This document shows positions 8,455-19,224 of a DNA stretch of 50,781 nt, piece after piece. The stretch's first letter is position 1. Each line of letters opens with the position of its first letter. Source of the DNA: Lentilactobacillus parakefiri (GTDB taxonomy: Bacteria; Bacillota; Bacilli; Lactobacillales; Lactobacillaceae); the NCBI RefSeq assembly GCF_002157585.1, contig NZ_BDGB01000022.1:1-50781 (forward strand), in the 5' to 3' direction. A program made the position numbers and the translations under genes. The notes beneath the pieces were generated by a model. That model did not search any database, was not told the origin of the DNA, and was given only the letters and a program-made list of their open reading frames with translations.

Positions 8455-9351
8455 ATGACCAGAAAAGTAACCAAAGCAGTGATTCCAGCTGCCGGCTTAG
8501 GAACTAGATTTTTACCAGAAACCAAGGCCTTACCAAAGGAAATGCTCCCGATTGTGGATACCCCTACCATTCAATTTATTGTTGAAGAGGCTAAACAGGC
8601 GGGGATTAAAGATATCGTCATCGTCATTGGTAAAGGTAAACGCTCAATTGAAGACCACTTTGACTCCAATCCAGAGTTGGAAATGAACTTGGAGGAGCGG
8701 CATAAGAACGACATTCTTGAAACCATTCGTAAGACTAACGACATGAATATTTACTTTATCCGCCAATCTCACCCCCGTGGGTTGGGGGATGCCATTTACA
8801 CTGCCAGAAGCTTTATTAGCAACGAACCATTTGTGGTGATGCTCGGCGATGATGTCATGCAGGATAAGGTTCCGCTGACCAAGCAGTTGATGGAAAGTTA
8901 TCAACAGACTGGTGCCTCAACATTGGCGGTGAAGAAGGTTGCCCATAAAGATATCTCCAAGTACGGTGTAATCGATCCTTCTGAAGAGGTCCGCCCCGGG
9001 TTGTTCAACGTTAAAAAATTCGTTGAAAAGCCGTCACCGGAGAAGGCGCCAAGTGACTTGGCAATTATTGGCCGTTACTTGCTGACACCGGAAATCTTTG
9101 GTATTTTGGAAAACGCCAAACCGGATCAAACCGGTGAAATTCAACTGACTTCGGCAATCGACACGTTGAACCAGACTCAGCGGGTCTTTGCCCACGAATT
9201 TAAGGGTCAACGATTCGATACCGGTAATAAATTGAGCTGGCTTAAAACTAATATCATCTTTGGTCTGCGTCATCCAGAAATTTCCGACGGCTTGCGGGCC
9301 TATTTGAAAGATTTAGGCGCCCAATTAACTGAAGAAGATAAAAAGAAGTAA
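8455..9351 (+). CDS. galU: UTP-glucose-1-phosphate uridylyltransferase
   Basis: GalU makes UDP-glucose for wall teichoic acid, glycolipid and polysaccharide synthesis. It has 298 residues and opens with [23 protein letters not shown], the nucleotidyltransferase signature. VVMLGDD and KFVEKP mark the active site. ATG 8455 is chosen over ATG 8446 because AGAAGGTGA (8437-8445) is at a proper distance only from 8455. The last gene of the hprK-lgt-gpsA-galU group, closed by a terminator that overlaps its stop codon. Confidence 0.95.
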   Translation: MTRKVTKAVIPAAGLGTRFLPETKALPKEMLPIVDTPTIQFIVEEAKQAGIKDIVIVIGKGKRSIEDHFDSNPELEMNLEERHKNDILETIRKTNDMNIYFIRQSHPRGLGDAIYTARSFISNEPFVVMLGDDVMQDKVPLTKQLMESYQQTGASTLAVKKVAHKDISKYGVIDPSEEVRPGLFNVKKFVEKPSPEKAPSDLAIIGRYLLTPEIFGILENAKPDQTGEIQLTSAIDTLNQTQRVFAHEFKGQRFDTGNKLSWLKTNIIFGLRHPEISDGLRAYLKDLGAQLTEEDKKK

Positions 9352-9379
9352 GTGTATCTGCTGGACAGACTTACTTTTT
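9346..9379 (+). terminator. Terminator overlapping the galU stop
   Basis: The stem AAGTAAGT (9346-9353) and ACTTACTT (9369-9376) is followed by T residues. The left arm contains the galU stop codon TAA (9349-9351). Confidence 0.75.
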
Positions 9380-9430
9380 CATAGTAAATTAACCTGTAAG
9401 TTAAATTTGGTAATTAAAGGGAGGATCCAT

Positions 9431-10384
9431 ATGGCTAAACAATATGATGTCGTGATTATTGGTGCCGGCCCTGGTGGTATGACGGCTGCTCTGTATGCTT
9501 CGAGAGCCAACCTGTCAGTTGCCATGATTGACCGGGGCATTTATGGTGGCCAGATGAACAACACAGCCGCCATTGAGAACTATCCGGGTTTTAAATCAAT
9601 CATGGGTCCAGATCTTGCTCAAAATATGTATGACAGTTCAATCAACTTCGGTGCTGAATACGTATATGGAACGGTCAGTGCCATGGAAGACCATGGTGAC
9701 TATAAGCTTGTTAAGACTGATGAAGACGAAATCGAAGCCAAAGTGGTGATTATTGCCACTGGTTCCGAATATAAAAAGTTAGGGATCCCCGGCGAACACG
9801 AATACGGTGGCAAAGGGGTTTCGTACTGTGCAGTTTGTGACGGTGCCTTCTTTAAGAACAAGGAAGTCGTTGTTGTCGGTGGCGGGGACTCTGCCATTGA
9901 AGAAGCGACTTACCTTGCTGGAATTGTTGACCACGTGACGGTTATTCACCGGCGTGACCAACTGCGTGCCCAAAAAGTGATTCAAGACCGGGCATTTGCC
10001 AACGATAAAATTGATTTTGTTTGGAATTCCAACGTCACAGAAGTTTTGGGTGACGATAATAAAGTCACTGGCGTCAAAGTGCTTAACAATCAGACCCATG
10101 AAGAATCGGTTCTTGAGACTTCTGGTGTCTTCATCTATGTTGGTTTGCTGCCAATGACAGATGCCTTTAAAGATCTGAATATTACCAATGATGACGGTTG
10201 GATTGAAACCAACGATCAGATGGAAACATCGATTCCTGGTGTTTATGCAATCGGTGATGTTCGTCAAAAAGACCTGCGTCAGATTGCAACAGCAGTTGGC
10301 GAAGGTGGAATTGCCGGTCAACAAGCGTTTAAGTACGTTGAATCATTGGCCGATACATCAAAGTCGAGTGTTTCAGAACACTAA
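9431..10384 (+). CDS. trxB: Thioredoxin-disulfide reductase
   Basis: TrxB uses NADPH and FAD to reduce thioredoxin. It has 317 residues starting at ATG 9431 behind AAAGGGAGG (9416-9424). Seen in order: FAD-binding GAGPGGMTAALYA, the redox-active CAVCDGAFF (CxxC, around residue 136), the NADPH-binding GGGDSAIEEATYL, and the second FAD motif GVYAIGDVR. Length and motifs are typical of bacterial TrxB. It is transcribed alone, between two terminators. Confidence 0.97.
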   Translation: MAKQYDVVIIGAGPGGMTAALYASRANLSVAMIDRGIYGGQMNNTAAIENYPGFKSIMGPDLAQNMYDSSINFGAEYVYGTVSAMEDHGDYKLVKTDEDEIEAKVVIIATGSEYKKLGIPGEHEYGGKGVSYCAVCDGAFFKNKEVVVVGGGDSAIEEATYLAGIVDHVTVIHRRDQLRAQKVIQDRAFANDKIDFVWNSNVTEVLGDDNKVTGVKVLNNQTHEESVLETSGVFIYVGLLPMTDAFKDLNITNDDGWIETNDQMETSIPGVYAIGDVRQKDLRQIATAVGEGGIAGQQAFKYVESLADTSKSSVSEH

Positions 10385-10406
10385 TTCAATCATTAATTCA
10401 AGGAGG

Positions 10407-10443
10407 CCGCGTACAAACTATTGGTTTGTTCACGGCTCTTTTT
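10407..10443 (+). terminator. Terminator downstream of trxB
   Basis: CCGCGTACAAAC (10407-10418) pairs with GTTTGTTCACGG (10424-10435), with one wobble and one mismatch, and is followed by CTCTTTTT. An AAGGAGG at 10400-10406 immediately before the hairpin has no usable start codon after it and looks coincidental. Confidence 0.75.
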
Positions 10444-10468
10444 GCGAAGAAAGGCCAGGAAATTATCG

Positions 10469-11116
10469 ATGGGAATGCATCAGTATTTGGAAAGTTTAGA
10501 CGAGTTGGAGTTGATTAACCGGGCACCTGGGTACTTTAAGTTCGAGCAGCATTCTGTTGCTGCGCATTCATTTAAGGTGGCTGAGATTGCTCAATTTTTA
10601 GGAGATGTCGAGGAAAATGCCGGTCAGACGGTTGACTGGCGTGGGTTGTACGAAAAAGCGCTCAACTACGACTATACTGAACGGTTTATCGGTGACATTA
10701 AAACACCGGTCAAATATGCCACACCAAAGCTAAGATCGATGTTGGCTGATGTGGACGACAAATTGACTGAAAATTTTGTTCAAAACGAAATCCCGGATGA
10801 ATTTCAAGATGCATACCGGCGTCGTTTATCAGAAGGCAAGGATGATAGCTTGGAAGGCCGAATTTTAGCAGTTGCTGATAAGGTTGATTTACTGTATGAA
10901 TCATTTGGCGAAATTCAGAAAGGAAATCCTGAGGAAGTCTATCCTGAAATGTATAAAGAAAGTCTTTCGACCATGCTTGCCTATCGTGATATGCACTGTG
11001 TCCAGTACGTTTTGACCAAAGTTATCCCCGATATGCTGGCGGAAAACTTTACCACTCAGGATAAATTGAGAAGGCTAACCCGAAAAGTTTTGAAAAAGGA
11101 AGATAATTCCAAGTGA
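10469..11116 (+). CDS. HD-domain hydrolase, YfbR-like
   Basis: A 215-residue HD-superfamily protein. HSVAAHSFKVAEIAQFL carries the first metal-binding histidine, and LNYDYTERFIGDIKTPVKY occupies the HD-motif position with Y-D in place of the usual H-D/H-E. AVADKVDLLYESFGE is the C-terminal aspartate region. Family members include 5'-deoxynucleotidases (YfbR). ATG 10469 is preferred because the CCAGGA at 10455-10460 stands 8 bases away; ATG 10475 is also possible. The variant HD position makes catalytic activity less certain. It has its own segment between the trxB terminator and the uvrB promoter. Confidence 0.8.
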   Translation: MGMHQYLESLDELELINRAPGYFKFEQHSVAAHSFKVAEIAQFLGDVEENAGQTVDWRGLYEKALNYDYTERFIGDIKTPVKYATPKLRSMLADVDDKLTENFVQNEIPDEFQDAYRRRLSEGKDDSLEGRILAVADKVDLLYESFGEIQKGNPEEVYPEMYKESLSTMLAYRDMHCVQYVLTKVIPDMLAENFTTQDKLRRLTRKVLKKEDNSK

Positions 11117-11122
11117 TAACGA

Positions 11123-11151
11123 TTGGCGAAAGTATGTTCGTATGGTAAAAT
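11123..11151 (+). promoter_or_regulatory. uvrBA promoter with LexA (DinR) box
   Basis: The -35 TTGGCG (11123-11128), 17 bp, then -10 TAAAAT (11146-11151). Inside the spacer lies CGAAAGTATGTTCG (11127-11140). It fits the Gram-positive SOS box CGAAC-N4-GTTCG except for the fifth base. A repressor there would cover the promoter. This matches SOS control of uvrBA. Confidence 0.82.
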
Positions 11152-11164
11152 AGCGTTGGTTAGT

Positions 11165-11202
11165 GGGCTGAAACAAAATATGATTTTGCTTGCAGCCCTT
11201 TT
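11165..11202 (+). promoter_or_regulatory. Terminator-like hairpin in the uvrB leader
   Basis: GGGCTG (11165-11170) plus the following CAAAAT pairs with ATTTTG and CAGCCC (11193-11198) around an ATG loop, and TTTT follows. It begins about 10 bases after the predicted start site and lies upstream of the uvrB ribosome-binding site at 11224-11230, so it could attenuate uvrB transcription. Confidence 0.55.
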
Positions 11203-11237
11203 ATGTTGTGTCATTTTGGCTTAGAGGGGGATTTAAA

Positions 11238-13244
11238 TTGATTGAACGTGTTGCGGATCATAAATTTGATCTAGTATCCAAATACAAACCAACGGGTGAT
11301 CAGCCCGATGCCATCAAGAAGTTGGTTGCGGGCATTAATGGTGGCAAAAAAGCCCAAATTTTAAAGGGTGCCACCGGAACTGGGAAGACGTTTACCATTT
11401 CCAATGTGATTGCCCAAGTCAACAAGCCAACGTTGGTATTGTCGCATAATAAAACCTTAGCCGGTCAATTGTATGGTGAATTTAAGGAGTTCTTCCCCCA
11501 CAATGCTGTTGAGTATTTTGTTAGTTATTATGATTATTACCAACCAGAGGCATACGTGCCATCCAGTGATACTTATATTGAAAAGGATTCATCGATTAAT
11601 GATGAAATTGACCAACTGCGGCACTCAGCAACCAGTTCATTACTGGAACGCAATGACGTGATTGTGGTTGCATCGGTCTCCTCAATCTTTGGGTTAGGTG
11701 ATCCATCCGAGTATCGCAATCACGTGGTTTCACTGCGAGTTGGGCAGACAATTGAGCGGGATCATTTTCTTCGTCAGTTAGTTGATATTCAGTATGATCG
11801 TAACGATATTGATTTTCAGCGTGGGCGCTTTCGTGTTCACGGGGATGTCGTCGAAGTCTTTCCAGCGTCTTGGGATGAGCATGCGTTTCGGATTGAGTTT
11901 TTTGGCGACGAAATTGATCGAATTCGAGAAGTTGACACCTTGACCGGTGAAGTGATCGGCGATCGTGATCATATTGCGATCTTTCCGGCGACCCACTTCT
12001 TGACCAGTGACGACGTAATGAATGTTGCTTTACCAGAGATTCAAGATGAGATGGATAAGCAGGTTGCCAAATTTGAAAAAGAAGGAAAATTACTGGAGGC
12101 TCAACGTCTGAAGCAGCGGACCACTTACGACATCGAAATGATGCGTGAAATGGGCTATACCAGTGGGATTGAGAATTATTCACGGTTCATGGACCGACGA
12201 AAGCCAGGACAGCCGCCATTTACGCTGCTCGATTTCTTCCCTGATGATTTCTTGCTGGTCGTCGACGAGTCTCACCAGACCATGCCACAAATCCGGGGGA
12301 TGTATAATGGTGACCAAGCTCGAAAACAACAGTTGGTCAATTACGGTTTCCGGCTCCCAAGCGCGCTGGACAACCGGCCATTGACACTGAGTGAATTTGA
12401 GCAGCACGTCCATCAAGTGGTTTACATGTCGGCAACCCCAGGACCGTATGAGATGGATCAGACCAAAGATGTTGTCAATCAAGTTATTCGGCCAACCGGT
12501 CTATTGGACCCAACAATTGACGTTCGGCCAATCATGGGCCAGATGGATGATTTGGTTGGTGAAATTAATAAGCGCGTTGATAAGCACGAACGGGTCTTTG
12601 TGACAACCTTGACCAAGAAAATGGCTGAAGATTTAACCGATTATTTGAAAGATCTGGGAATTAAAGTGAAGTATCTGCATTCCGATATTAAGACCCTTGA
12701 ACGAACTCAAATTATTCGCGACTTGCGGTTGGGGAAGTTTGACGTTTTGGTCGGTATCAACCTGTTGCGGGAAGGAATTGACGTCCCCGAAGTCTCTTTG
12801 GTAGCGATTTTGGACGCCGATAAGGAAGGTTTCCTGCGTAACGAACGTTCGTTGATTCAAACGATCGGTCGAGCATCCCGGAATGAACATGGGGCGGTGA
12901 TTATGTACGCTGACAGCGTGACTGATTCGATGAAGGCCGCAATTGATGAAACTGCGCATCGACGGGCCATTCAGATTGCTTATAACAAGGCGCATGGGAT
13001 TACGCCAACCACAATTGTCAAACCAATTCGCAATTTGATCTCAATTACCAAGGGGTCAGATGATTCCGGTGAAAAGGATGACTTTGTCGAAAGTGATTTT
13101 GAACAAATGAGTCAAAAAGACCAAAAGGATATGCTGGCTCGCCTGACTGAGGAGATGCGTGACGCAGCCAAGAAGCTTGATTTTGAGCAGGCGGCAACGT
13201 TGCGTGATACAATTATTGAATTAAAGGGTCAAACGAGTAAGTAA
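11238..13244 (+). CDS. uvrB: Excinuclease ABC subunit B
   Basis: UvrB is the damage-verifying helicase-like subunit of nucleotide excision repair. It has 668 residues from TTG 11238 ([10 protein letters not shown]), behind AGAGGGGG at 11224-11230. Visible are Walker [11 protein letters not shown], the DNA-clamping beta-hairpin region [24 protein letters not shown] (Walker B), helicase motif [14 protein letters not shown], and the C-terminal UVR domain [17 protein letters not shown] that contacts UvrC. It is followed by uvrA after 20 bases. Expression is predicted to be SOS-induced through the box at 11127. Confidence 0.97.
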   Translation: MIERVADHKFDLVSKYKPTGDQPDAIKKLVAGINGGKKAQILKGATGTGKTFTISNVIAQVNKPTLVLSHNKTLAGQLYGEFKEFFPHNAVEYFVSYYDYYQPEAYVPSSDTYIEKDSSINDEIDQLRHSATSSLLERNDVIVVASVSSIFGLGDPSEYRNHVVSLRVGQTIERDHFLRQLVDIQYDRNDIDFQRGRFRVHGDVVEVFPASWDEHAFRIEFFGDEIDRIREVDTLTGEVIGDRDHIAIFPATHFLTSDDVMNVALPEIQDEMDKQVAKFEKEGKLLEAQRLKQRTTYDIEMMREMGYTSGIENYSRFMDRRKPGQPPFTLLDFFPDDFLLVVDESHQTMPQIRGMYNGDQARKQQLVNYGFRLPSALDNRPLTLSEFEQHVHQVVYMSATPGPYEMDQTKDVVNQVIRPTGLLDPTIDVRPIMGQMDDLVGEINKRVDKHERVFVTTLTKKMAEDLTDYLKDLGIKVKYLHSDIKTLERTQIIRDLRLGKFDVLVGINLLREGIDVPEVSLVAILDADKEGFLRNERSLIQTIGRASRNEHGAVIMYADSVTDSMKAAIDETAHRRAIQIAYNKAHGITPTTIVKPIRNLISITKGSDDSGEKDDFVESDFEQMSQKDQKDMLARLTEEMRDAAKKLDFEQAATLRDTIIELKGQTSK

Positions 13245-13264
13245 TCTAAAGGAGATTATGCATA

Positions 13265-16141
13265 TTGGCAATGGATAAAATCGTCATTCGTGGGGCACGT
13301 GCCCACAACTTAAAAAATGTGAATGTGACAATTCCAAAAGACAAATTGGTTGTCATGACAGGCTTATCGGGCTCGGGGAAAAGCTCATTAGCTTTCGACA
13401 CACTTTATGCGGAAGGCCAACGGCGATACGTTGAAAGTCTGTCCTCGTATGCACGCCAATTTTTAGGCCAAATGGACAAGCCTGACGTTGATTCAATTGA
13501 TGGCTTGAGCCCTGCTATTTCGATTGACCAAAAAACAACTTCCAAAAATCCACGGTCAACAGTCGGGACGGTCACTGAAATTAATGATTATTTTCGACTC
13601 CTGTGGGCAAGAGTGGGGGTGCCGATCTGTCCTAATGATGGTTCTGTGATTTCCAGTCAATCGGTTGATCAAATGATTGACCAGGTCATGAAGCTGCCTG
13701 AAAGAACCAAATTGCAGATTCTATCGCCAATTGTGCGCGGAAAAAAAGGCCAACATAAGAAGATTTTTGAGAAGATCAAACGTGAGGGCTTCGTTCGAGT
13801 TCAGGTTGATGGTGAAACCTACGATATTGATGAAGCTCCGGAATTAGACAAAAATAGGAGTCATTACATTAACATTATTATCGACCGAATTATTGTTAAA
13901 GATGGCATTAATAACCGATTGTCAGATTCATTGGAGGCTGCTCTGAGACTTAGTGGCGGCTACGCAGTGGCTGATTTTCTGGGAGAGCGAGATCCGCTGA
14001 TGTTTTCGGAACACTATGCCTGTCCAATTTGTGGCTTTACGGTGGGCGAACTCGAACCACGGTTGTTTTCATTTAACTCACCGTTAGGCGCTTGTCCTGA
14101 TTGTGATGGCTTGGGCATGAAGCTGGAAGTCGATGAAGATTTGGTCGTCCCCGATCGGACCAAGACCTTGGCTGAGGGTGCTTTGGCTCCTTGGAATTCT
14201 GCTGGTTCCAAATGGTATCCGAACATGCTCAAACAGGTTTGTGATGCCGAGGGGATTGATATGGACGTCCCGTTTAATAAACTACCGAAGAAGCAGCAGA
14301 ACTTTGTGTTGTATGGTTCAAAAACCCAATCATTTCATTTTGTCCTCCAAAGCGACTTTGGTGGCATCCGTGACGTAGACGGACCGTTTGAAGGGGTTGT
14401 TAACAATGTTGAACGACGCTATCACAACACTAGTAGTGACTTTACCAGGGATAATTTAAATCAGTACATGACTGAACTCACCTGTCAGACTTGTCATGGC
14501 TATCGGCTTAACCGCCAGGCCCTGGCTGTTAAGGTTGGCAAGAATAACATTGCACAAATCTCTGCACTTGATGTGACAGCTGAATTGAACTTTTTCAAGT
14601 CGCTCTCATTTGGTGAACAGGACACAATGATTGCCAAACCGATTATCAAAGAAATCACCGACCGACTGACCTTTTTAAGAAACGTTGGTTTGGATTATTT
14701 GACGTTATCGCGTTCTGCGCGAACCTTATCAGGTGGTGAGGCTCAGCGAATTCGGCTGGCAACGCAAATTGGATCAAACCTGACCGGTGTCTTGTATATT
14801 CTTGATGAACCGTCAATTGGCTTACACCAACGCGATAATGACCGACTAATTGCTTCACTCAAGAAAATGCGGGACTTAGGGAACACCCTAATTGTAGTGG
14901 AACATGATGAAGATACCATGCGGGCCGCTGATTATATCGTCGATATCGGTCCGGGAGCTGGTCAGCAGGGCGGTCGGGTAATGGCCGTCGGGACACCCGA
15001 AGATATTGAAAAAGTCCCGGAATCTATCACGGGTCAATATCTATCCGGTAAACGGTTTATTCCAGTTCCGGACAAACGTCGCAAGGGAAACGGCAAGAAG
15101 ATTCGTGTAACGGGTGCATCCGAGAACAACCTCAAAAATTTGACGGTTGATTTTCCACTTGGCAAAATGGTTGTGGTTACTGGCGTTTCCGGGTCCGGCA
15201 AATCGACTCTGGTAAACGATATTTTGAAAAAGGCTTTGGCACAGAAGCTCAACCATAATTCTGAGAAACCAGGCAAGTACAAATCAATTTCCGGCTATAA
15301 AAATGTTGAAAAGATTATCGATATTGATCAAACGCCAATCGGTCGAACGCCACGTTCCAACCCGGCAACTTATACCGGTGTGTTTGACGATATTCGCGGT
15401 TTATTTGCTAACACCAACGATGCCAAACTCCGTGGCTTCAAAAAGGGTCGGTTTAGTTTCAATGTCAAAGGCGGCCGTTGTGAGACTTGTCACGGCGATG
15501 GTATTCTGAAGATTGAAATGAATTTTCTGCCTGATGTTTACGTTCCTTGTGAAGTTTGTCATGGCAAGCGTTACAATGCCGAGACCCTTGAGGTTGAATA
15601 TAAAGGCAAGAACATTGCCGATGTGTTGGATATGACTGTTGACGAAGCTGTGGACTTTTTCAGTGCCATCCCCAAAATCTCGCGTAAGCTTCAAACAATT
15701 AAAGACGTTGGTTTGGGATATGTTCATTTGGGTCAGCCGGCGACAACCTTGTCAGGTGGTGAAGCCCAACGAATGAAGCTGGCTTCTGAGCTGCACAAGA
15801 AGGCCAGTGGCCAGAATTTCTACATTCTCGATGAACCAACCACCGGGCTTCATAGTGAGGACATCCGCCGCTTATTAGGTGTCCTTCAGAAACTGGTTGA
15901 TCAGGGTAATACTGTTTTGATTATTGAGCATAACTTGGATGTCGTTAAGAGTGCTGACTACCTGATTGATTTGGGACCAGAAGGTGGCGATGGCGGCGGT
16001 ACAGTCGTTGCGACCGGTACGCCCGAGCAATTGGTGAAAGTGCCTGAAAGTTACACCGGCCAGTATCTAAAACCGGTTCTTGAGAGGGATAAAAATCTGA
16101 CCAAGCAGGCTGAAAAGCAGACTGTTAAAGTAAGTAAATAG
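13265..16141 (+). CDS. uvrA: Excinuclease ABC subunit A
   Basis: UvrA is the DNA-damage sensor ATPase that loads UvrB. It has 958 residues. First [30 protein letters not shown]. Then the UvrB-binding and zinc regions with CPICGF...CPDC, signature [12 protein letters not shown] and [13 protein letters not shown]. Second [16 protein letters not shown], second zinc finger CETCHGDG...CEVCHG, signature [12 protein letters not shown] and [10 protein letters not shown]. Start TTG 13265 is 10 bases from GGAG (13251-13254); ATG 13271 is an alternative. Cotranscribed with uvrB. Confidence 0.97.
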   Translation: MAMDKIVIRGARAHNLKNVNVTIPKDKLVVMTGLSGSGKSSLAFDTLYAEGQRRYVESLSSYARQFLGQMDKPDVDSIDGLSPAISIDQKTTSKNPRSTVGTVTEINDYFRLLWARVGVPICPNDGSVISSQSVDQMIDQVMKLPERTKLQILSPIVRGKKGQHKKIFEKIKREGFVRVQVDGETYDIDEAPELDKNRSHYINIIIDRIIVKDGINNRLSDSLEAALRLSGGYAVADFLGERDPLMFSEHYACPICGFTVGELEPRLFSFNSPLGACPDCDGLGMKLEVDEDLVVPDRTKTLAEGALAPWNSAGSKWYPNMLKQVCDAEGIDMDVPFNKLPKKQQNFVLYGSKTQSFHFVLQSDFGGIRDVDGPFEGVVNNVERRYHNTSSDFTRDNLNQYMTELTCQTCHGYRLNRQALAVKVGKNNIAQISALDVTAELNFFKSLSFGEQDTMIAKPIIKEITDRLTFLRNVGLDYLTLSRSARTLSGGEAQRIRLATQIGSNLTGVLYILDEPSIGLHQRDNDRLIASLKKMRDLGNTLIVVEHDEDTMRAADYIVDIGPGAGQQGGRVMAVGTPEDIEKVPESITGQYLSGKRFIPVPDKRRKGNGKKIRVTGASENNLKNLTVDFPLGKMVVVTGVSGSGKSTLVNDILKKALAQKLNHNSEKPGKYKSISGYKNVEKIIDIDQTPIGRTPRSNPATYTGVFDDIRGLFANTNDAKLRGFKKGRFSFNVKGGRCETCHGDGILKIEMNFLPDVYVPCEVCHGKRYNAETLEVEYKGKNIADVLDMTVDEAVDFFSAIPKISRKLQTIKDVGLGYVHLGQPATTLSGGEAQRMKLASELHKKASGQNFYILDEPTTGLHSEDIRRLLGVLQKLVDQGNTVLIIEHNLDVVKSADYLIDLGPEGGDGGGTVVATGTPEQLVKVPESYTGQYLKPVLERDKNLTKQAEKQTVKVSK

Positions 16142-16150
16142 TTGTATGGG

Positions 16151-16185
16151 GCCATTTCAATGAATTGATTGGAAATGGCTTTTTT
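16151..16185 (+). terminator. Terminator of uvrBA
   Basis: GCCATTTC (16151-16158) and GAAATGGC (16172-16179) form the stem, with six T bases following. Confidence 0.9.
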
Positions 16186-16261
16186 CTTGCCTAAATTGCC
16201 AGCCAGATAACGCCAATTCCCACTGAGAAGCGAATCAATGTGGGCATAGGTGTTTCGATCG

Positions 16262-16290
16262 TTCACATGACACACCCGGTATGTTATACT
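16262..16290 (+). promoter_or_regulatory. Promoter of rapZ-yvcK-whiA
   Basis: TTCACA (16262-16267), 17 bp, TATACT (16285-16290), with a TGN extended -10 (TG at 16282-16283). The rapZ ribosome-binding site GAAAGGAAA follows at about 16309. Confidence 0.8.
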
Positions 16291-16322
16291 AGTGAAAGTT
16301 CGTTATACGAAAGGAAATCATT

Positions 16323-17207
16323 ATGGCTGTTAACAACCAATTCGTCATCATCACCGGAATGAGTGGTGCCGGTAAGACCGTTGCGATGCAAAGCTTTGAA
16401 GACTTAGGATATTTTTGCGTCGATAATATGCCACCAACATTACTGCCTAAATTTAAAGAATTGATCCGTATGGAAAGAGACATTAATAAGATTGCCTTAG
16501 TAATGGATCTAAGGTCGCAAGTTTTTTATGATGAAATCATTGATATGTTTAACGATTTGAAGAAAAACGACGACAATAACGTCGATATTATTTTTCTTGA
16601 TTCGTCCGATCAAAAACTAGTTTCCCGCTATAAGGAGACTCGCCGAGCCCATCCGCTTGCGCGAAACGGGCGGGTCATCGACGGGATTAAAAAGGAGCGC
16701 GAACTCCTGGCTAACGTTAAGCAAGCGGCCGACCTAGTTGTCGACACCACGAATATGGCGCCCCGTCGATTGCGCGAAGAAGTCTTTCATAACTTTGAAT
16801 CAACCGATGAAACGCATACTTTCCACGTGGAAGTTATGTCATTCGGATTCAAATACGGCCTACCATTGGATGCCGACATTGTAATGGATGTCCGATTTTT
16901 GCCGAATCCGTACTATGATGCCAAAATGCGTTATAAAACTGGCCTCGACAAATCGGTACGCGATTACGTGATGCATTCCAAGGGAGCAGAAGAATTTTAT
17001 CAAAAGTTGTTGGATATGATGGTTTTCACGCTCCCAGGCTATCAAAAGGAAGGTAAGGCCAGCTTGACCGTCGCCATCGGCTGTACCGGCGGCCAACACC
17101 GATCGGTTGCGATCGCCCAGCAGTTGGCGACTGATTTGAAAGATCAATATCCGGTTAACGTCACTCATCGAGACATTGACCGGCACAAGACAAAGGAGGG
17201 TAACTGA
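16323..17207 (+). CDS. rapZ: RNase adapter / nucleotide-binding protein RapZ (YvcJ)
   Basis: A P-loop NTPase of 294 residues; YvcJ in Bacillus and RapZ in E. coli, where it delivers GlmZ sRNA to RNase E. In Firmicutes the role is less clear and has been linked to competence. N-terminal Walker [14 protein letters not shown]-terminal nucleotide-sensing domain with [17 protein letters not shown]. Its TGA overlaps the next ATG (TGATG at 17205-17209), so it is coupled to yvcK. First gene of the conserved rapZ-yvcK-whiA trio. Confidence 0.95.
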   Translation: MAVNNQFVIITGMSGAGKTVAMQSFEDLGYFCVDNMPPTLLPKFKELIRMERDINKIALVMDLRSQVFYDEIIDMFNDLKKNDDNNVDIIFLDSSDQKLVSRYKETRRAHPLARNGRVIDGIKKERELLANVKQAADLVVDTTNMAPRRLREEVFHNFESTDETHTFHVEVMSFGFKYGLPLDADIVMDVRFLPNPYYDAKMRYKTGLDKSVRDYVMHSKGAEEFYQKLLDMMVFTLPGYQKEGKASLTVAIGCTGGQHRSVAIAQQLATDLKDQYPVNVTHRDIDRHKTKEGN

Positions 17208-18211
17208 TGCTTGATGCACTTCATACGCACCAACCGCGGATTGTCGTGATTGGTGGGGGAACTGGCCTGCCAGTTATCCTCAAAAATTTACGAAACCGCC
17301 ACGTCGATATTACCGCGATCGTCACCGTTGCCGATGATGGTGGCTCTTCTGGTATCCTAAGAAACTATATTAACGTTGTTCCACCTGGTGATATTCGAAA
17401 CGTGATGGTGGCATTGTCAGAAATGCCAGAATTATATCTGGAGTTGTTTCAATACCGATTTAGAAGTTCCGACCAATTCTTTGCCGGTCATGCTTTGGGT
17501 AATTTGATTATTGCGGCCCTTTCTGAAATGAAAGGTGGCATTTTCGACTCCGTGCAAATATTGAGTGAAATGCTCAAAGTTGACGGCCATATCTATCCGG
17601 CTGCCAACGAGCCCCTGGAGTTGAACGCTGAATTTAGTGATGGAACGACATTGAGCGGAGAATCTGAAATTACCGCTGCCGGCAAGCTCATCAAGCGCGT
17701 TTGGGTGGAGACGACTGACGATTCCCACAAACCAGAAGCGGTTCACCAAGTGATTGATGCAATTATGAATGCTGATCAAATTGTGTTGGGTCCCGGGAGT
17801 TTGTTCACCAGCATTCTGCCTAATTTAATGATTGAAAATGTTGGCGAGGCCTTACGACAAACCAGTGCGGACATCGTTTATATTTGCAACATCATGACAC
17901 AAAAGGGTGAAACCGAGAACTTTACTGAAGCCGATCACGTTCGCGTCTTGAATCGCCACTTAGGGATGAACTTTATTAATACCGTTTTGGTGAATATTAA
18001 AGAAGTGCCCGCCGAGTATATTGATCATCAAAAATGGAATGAAGTTTCCCAACCGGTTAAACATGACTTCGCAGGACTGCGTGCCATGGGCTGTCGGGTC
18101 ATCTCAGCTGATTTCTTGGAATTGAAGGATCGCGGTGCCTTTCACAACGGACAAGAAGTGGCTGATGAATTGATCAATTTACTTGGTCGTTCATTAGATG
18201 ATCATAAGTAA
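17207..18211 (+). CDS. yvcK: YvcK / gluconeogenesis-factor protein (CofD-like)
   Basis: 334 residues with the UDP-sugar-binding fold: [17 protein letters not shown] at the N-terminus, [21 protein letters not shown], and [14 protein letters not shown]. YvcK binds UDP-GlcNAc-type ligands and is needed for cell shape and for growth on gluconeogenic carbon sources in B. subtilis. AAAGGAGGG (17192-17200) sits 6 bases from ATG 17207. It stands between rapZ and whiA as in most Firmicutes. Confidence 0.96.
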   Translation: MLDALHTHQPRIVVIGGGTGLPVILKNLRNRHVDITAIVTVADDGGSSGILRNYINVVPPGDIRNVMVALSEMPELYLELFQYRFRSSDQFFAGHALGNLIIAALSEMKGGIFDSVQILSEMLKVDGHIYPAANEPLELNAEFSDGTTLSGESEITAAGKLIKRVWVETTDDSHKPEAVHQVIDAIMNADQIVLGPGSLFTSILPNLMIENVGEALRQTSADIVYICNIMTQKGETENFTEADHVRVLNRHLGMNFINTVLVNIKEVPAEYIDHQKWNEVSQPVKHDFAGLRAMGCRVISADFLELKDRGAFHNGQEVADELINLLGRSLDDHK

Positions 18212-18233
18212 CCCACGAAATGGAGGGGATCAA

Positions 18234-19178
18234 ATGTCATACGCAAGTGAGGTCAAAAAAGAACTAACTTCTTTGACCGTTCACCGGGATAACGCCAAGG
18301 CTGAGTTAATGGCCTTGATTCGAATTAACGGGTCCCTTTCAATATCTAATCATCACTTTGTATTGAACGTTTCATCCGAGAATCCGGCAATTGCCCGGCG
18401 GATGTATAAGTTGCTTTCAAAATTTTACGGTATCACCGGTGAACTGAGTGTTCGTCGGAAAATGAAACTTAAAAAAAATAATTTATATATTTTGAGAGTT
18501 GAAAATAAAGCAACGCAGCTTCTGGATGATCTGGGGATTTTTGACGGTGCTTCAATTGTTGAACGGGTTCCAAGCCATATGCTGACAGAGGATTCACAGA
18601 TTCGCTCCTATCTGCGGGGGGCTTTCTTGGCAAGCGGCTCGGTTAATAATCCTGAAACTTCCAGATACCATTTGGAAATCTATTCTTTGTACGAGAATCA
18701 CAACGAAATGATTGCTGAAATGATGAATAAGTATCATTTAAAGGCCCGAACCACCCAACGTCGAAGCGGCTACATTACCTACCTCAAGGAGGCTGAAAAG
18801 ATTGCTGACTTTTTGCAGTTGATTGGGGCGACCAGCTCGATGCTGAAATTCGAGGATATCCGAATTGTTCGTGACATGCGGAATTCCGTGAATCGGTTGG
18901 TTAATTGTGAAAATGCCAACCTCAATAAGGTCGCGAACGCTGCCAGCAAGCAGATTGAAAACATCAAACTGATCGACGAGATGGTCGGATTGAATAAATT
19001 GAACCCCAAACTGGGGCAGGTTGCCAGGGCACGGTTAAAGCATCCCGAAGTGAGTTTGAAAGAGCTTGGAGATCTGGTTGAAGGCGGGCCAATTTCTAAA
19101 TCTGGCATCAATCACCGATTGAGAAAAATCAATGAATATGCGGGTAAACTGGCACAGGGACTGGCACCCGAAATTTAG
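18234..19178 (+). CDS. whiA: DNA-binding protein WhiA
   Basis: WhiA has an N-terminal LAGLIDADG-endonuclease-like fold without nuclease activity and a C-terminal helix-turn-helix. It affects cell division and chromosome segregation in Firmicutes and sporulation in Streptomyces. It has 314 residues from ATG 18234, behind GGAGGGG (18222-18228). The motif [10 protein letters not shown] opens the protein; [15 protein letters not shown] is the endonuclease-like core and [21 protein letters not shown] the HTH. An upstream in-frame ATT at 18198 lacks a ribosome-binding site. Confidence 0.95.
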   Translation: MSYASEVKKELTSLTVHRDNAKAELMALIRINGSLSISNHHFVLNVSSENPAIARRMYKLLSKFYGITGELSVRRKMKLKKNNLYILRVENKATQLLDDLGIFDGASIVERVPSHMLTEDSQIRSYLRGAFLASGSVNNPETSRYHLEIYSLYENHNEMIAEMMNKYHLKARTTQRRSGYITYLKEAEKIADFLQLIGATSSMLKFEDIRIVRDMRNSVNRLVNCENANLNKVANAASKQIENIKLIDEMVGLNKLNPKLGQVARARLKHPEVSLKELGDLVEGGPISKSGINHRLRKINEYAGKLAQGLAPEI

Positions 19179-19224
19179 GTCCCATCGGCGTCAGGTGTTC
19201 AACGGATTAGTGGTCACAAAAAGA

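Noticed and set aside
12180-12482. Open frames antisense to uvrB and other core genes
   Set aside because: They mirror strongly conserved genes, lack ribosome-binding sites and resemble no protein family; treated as shadows.
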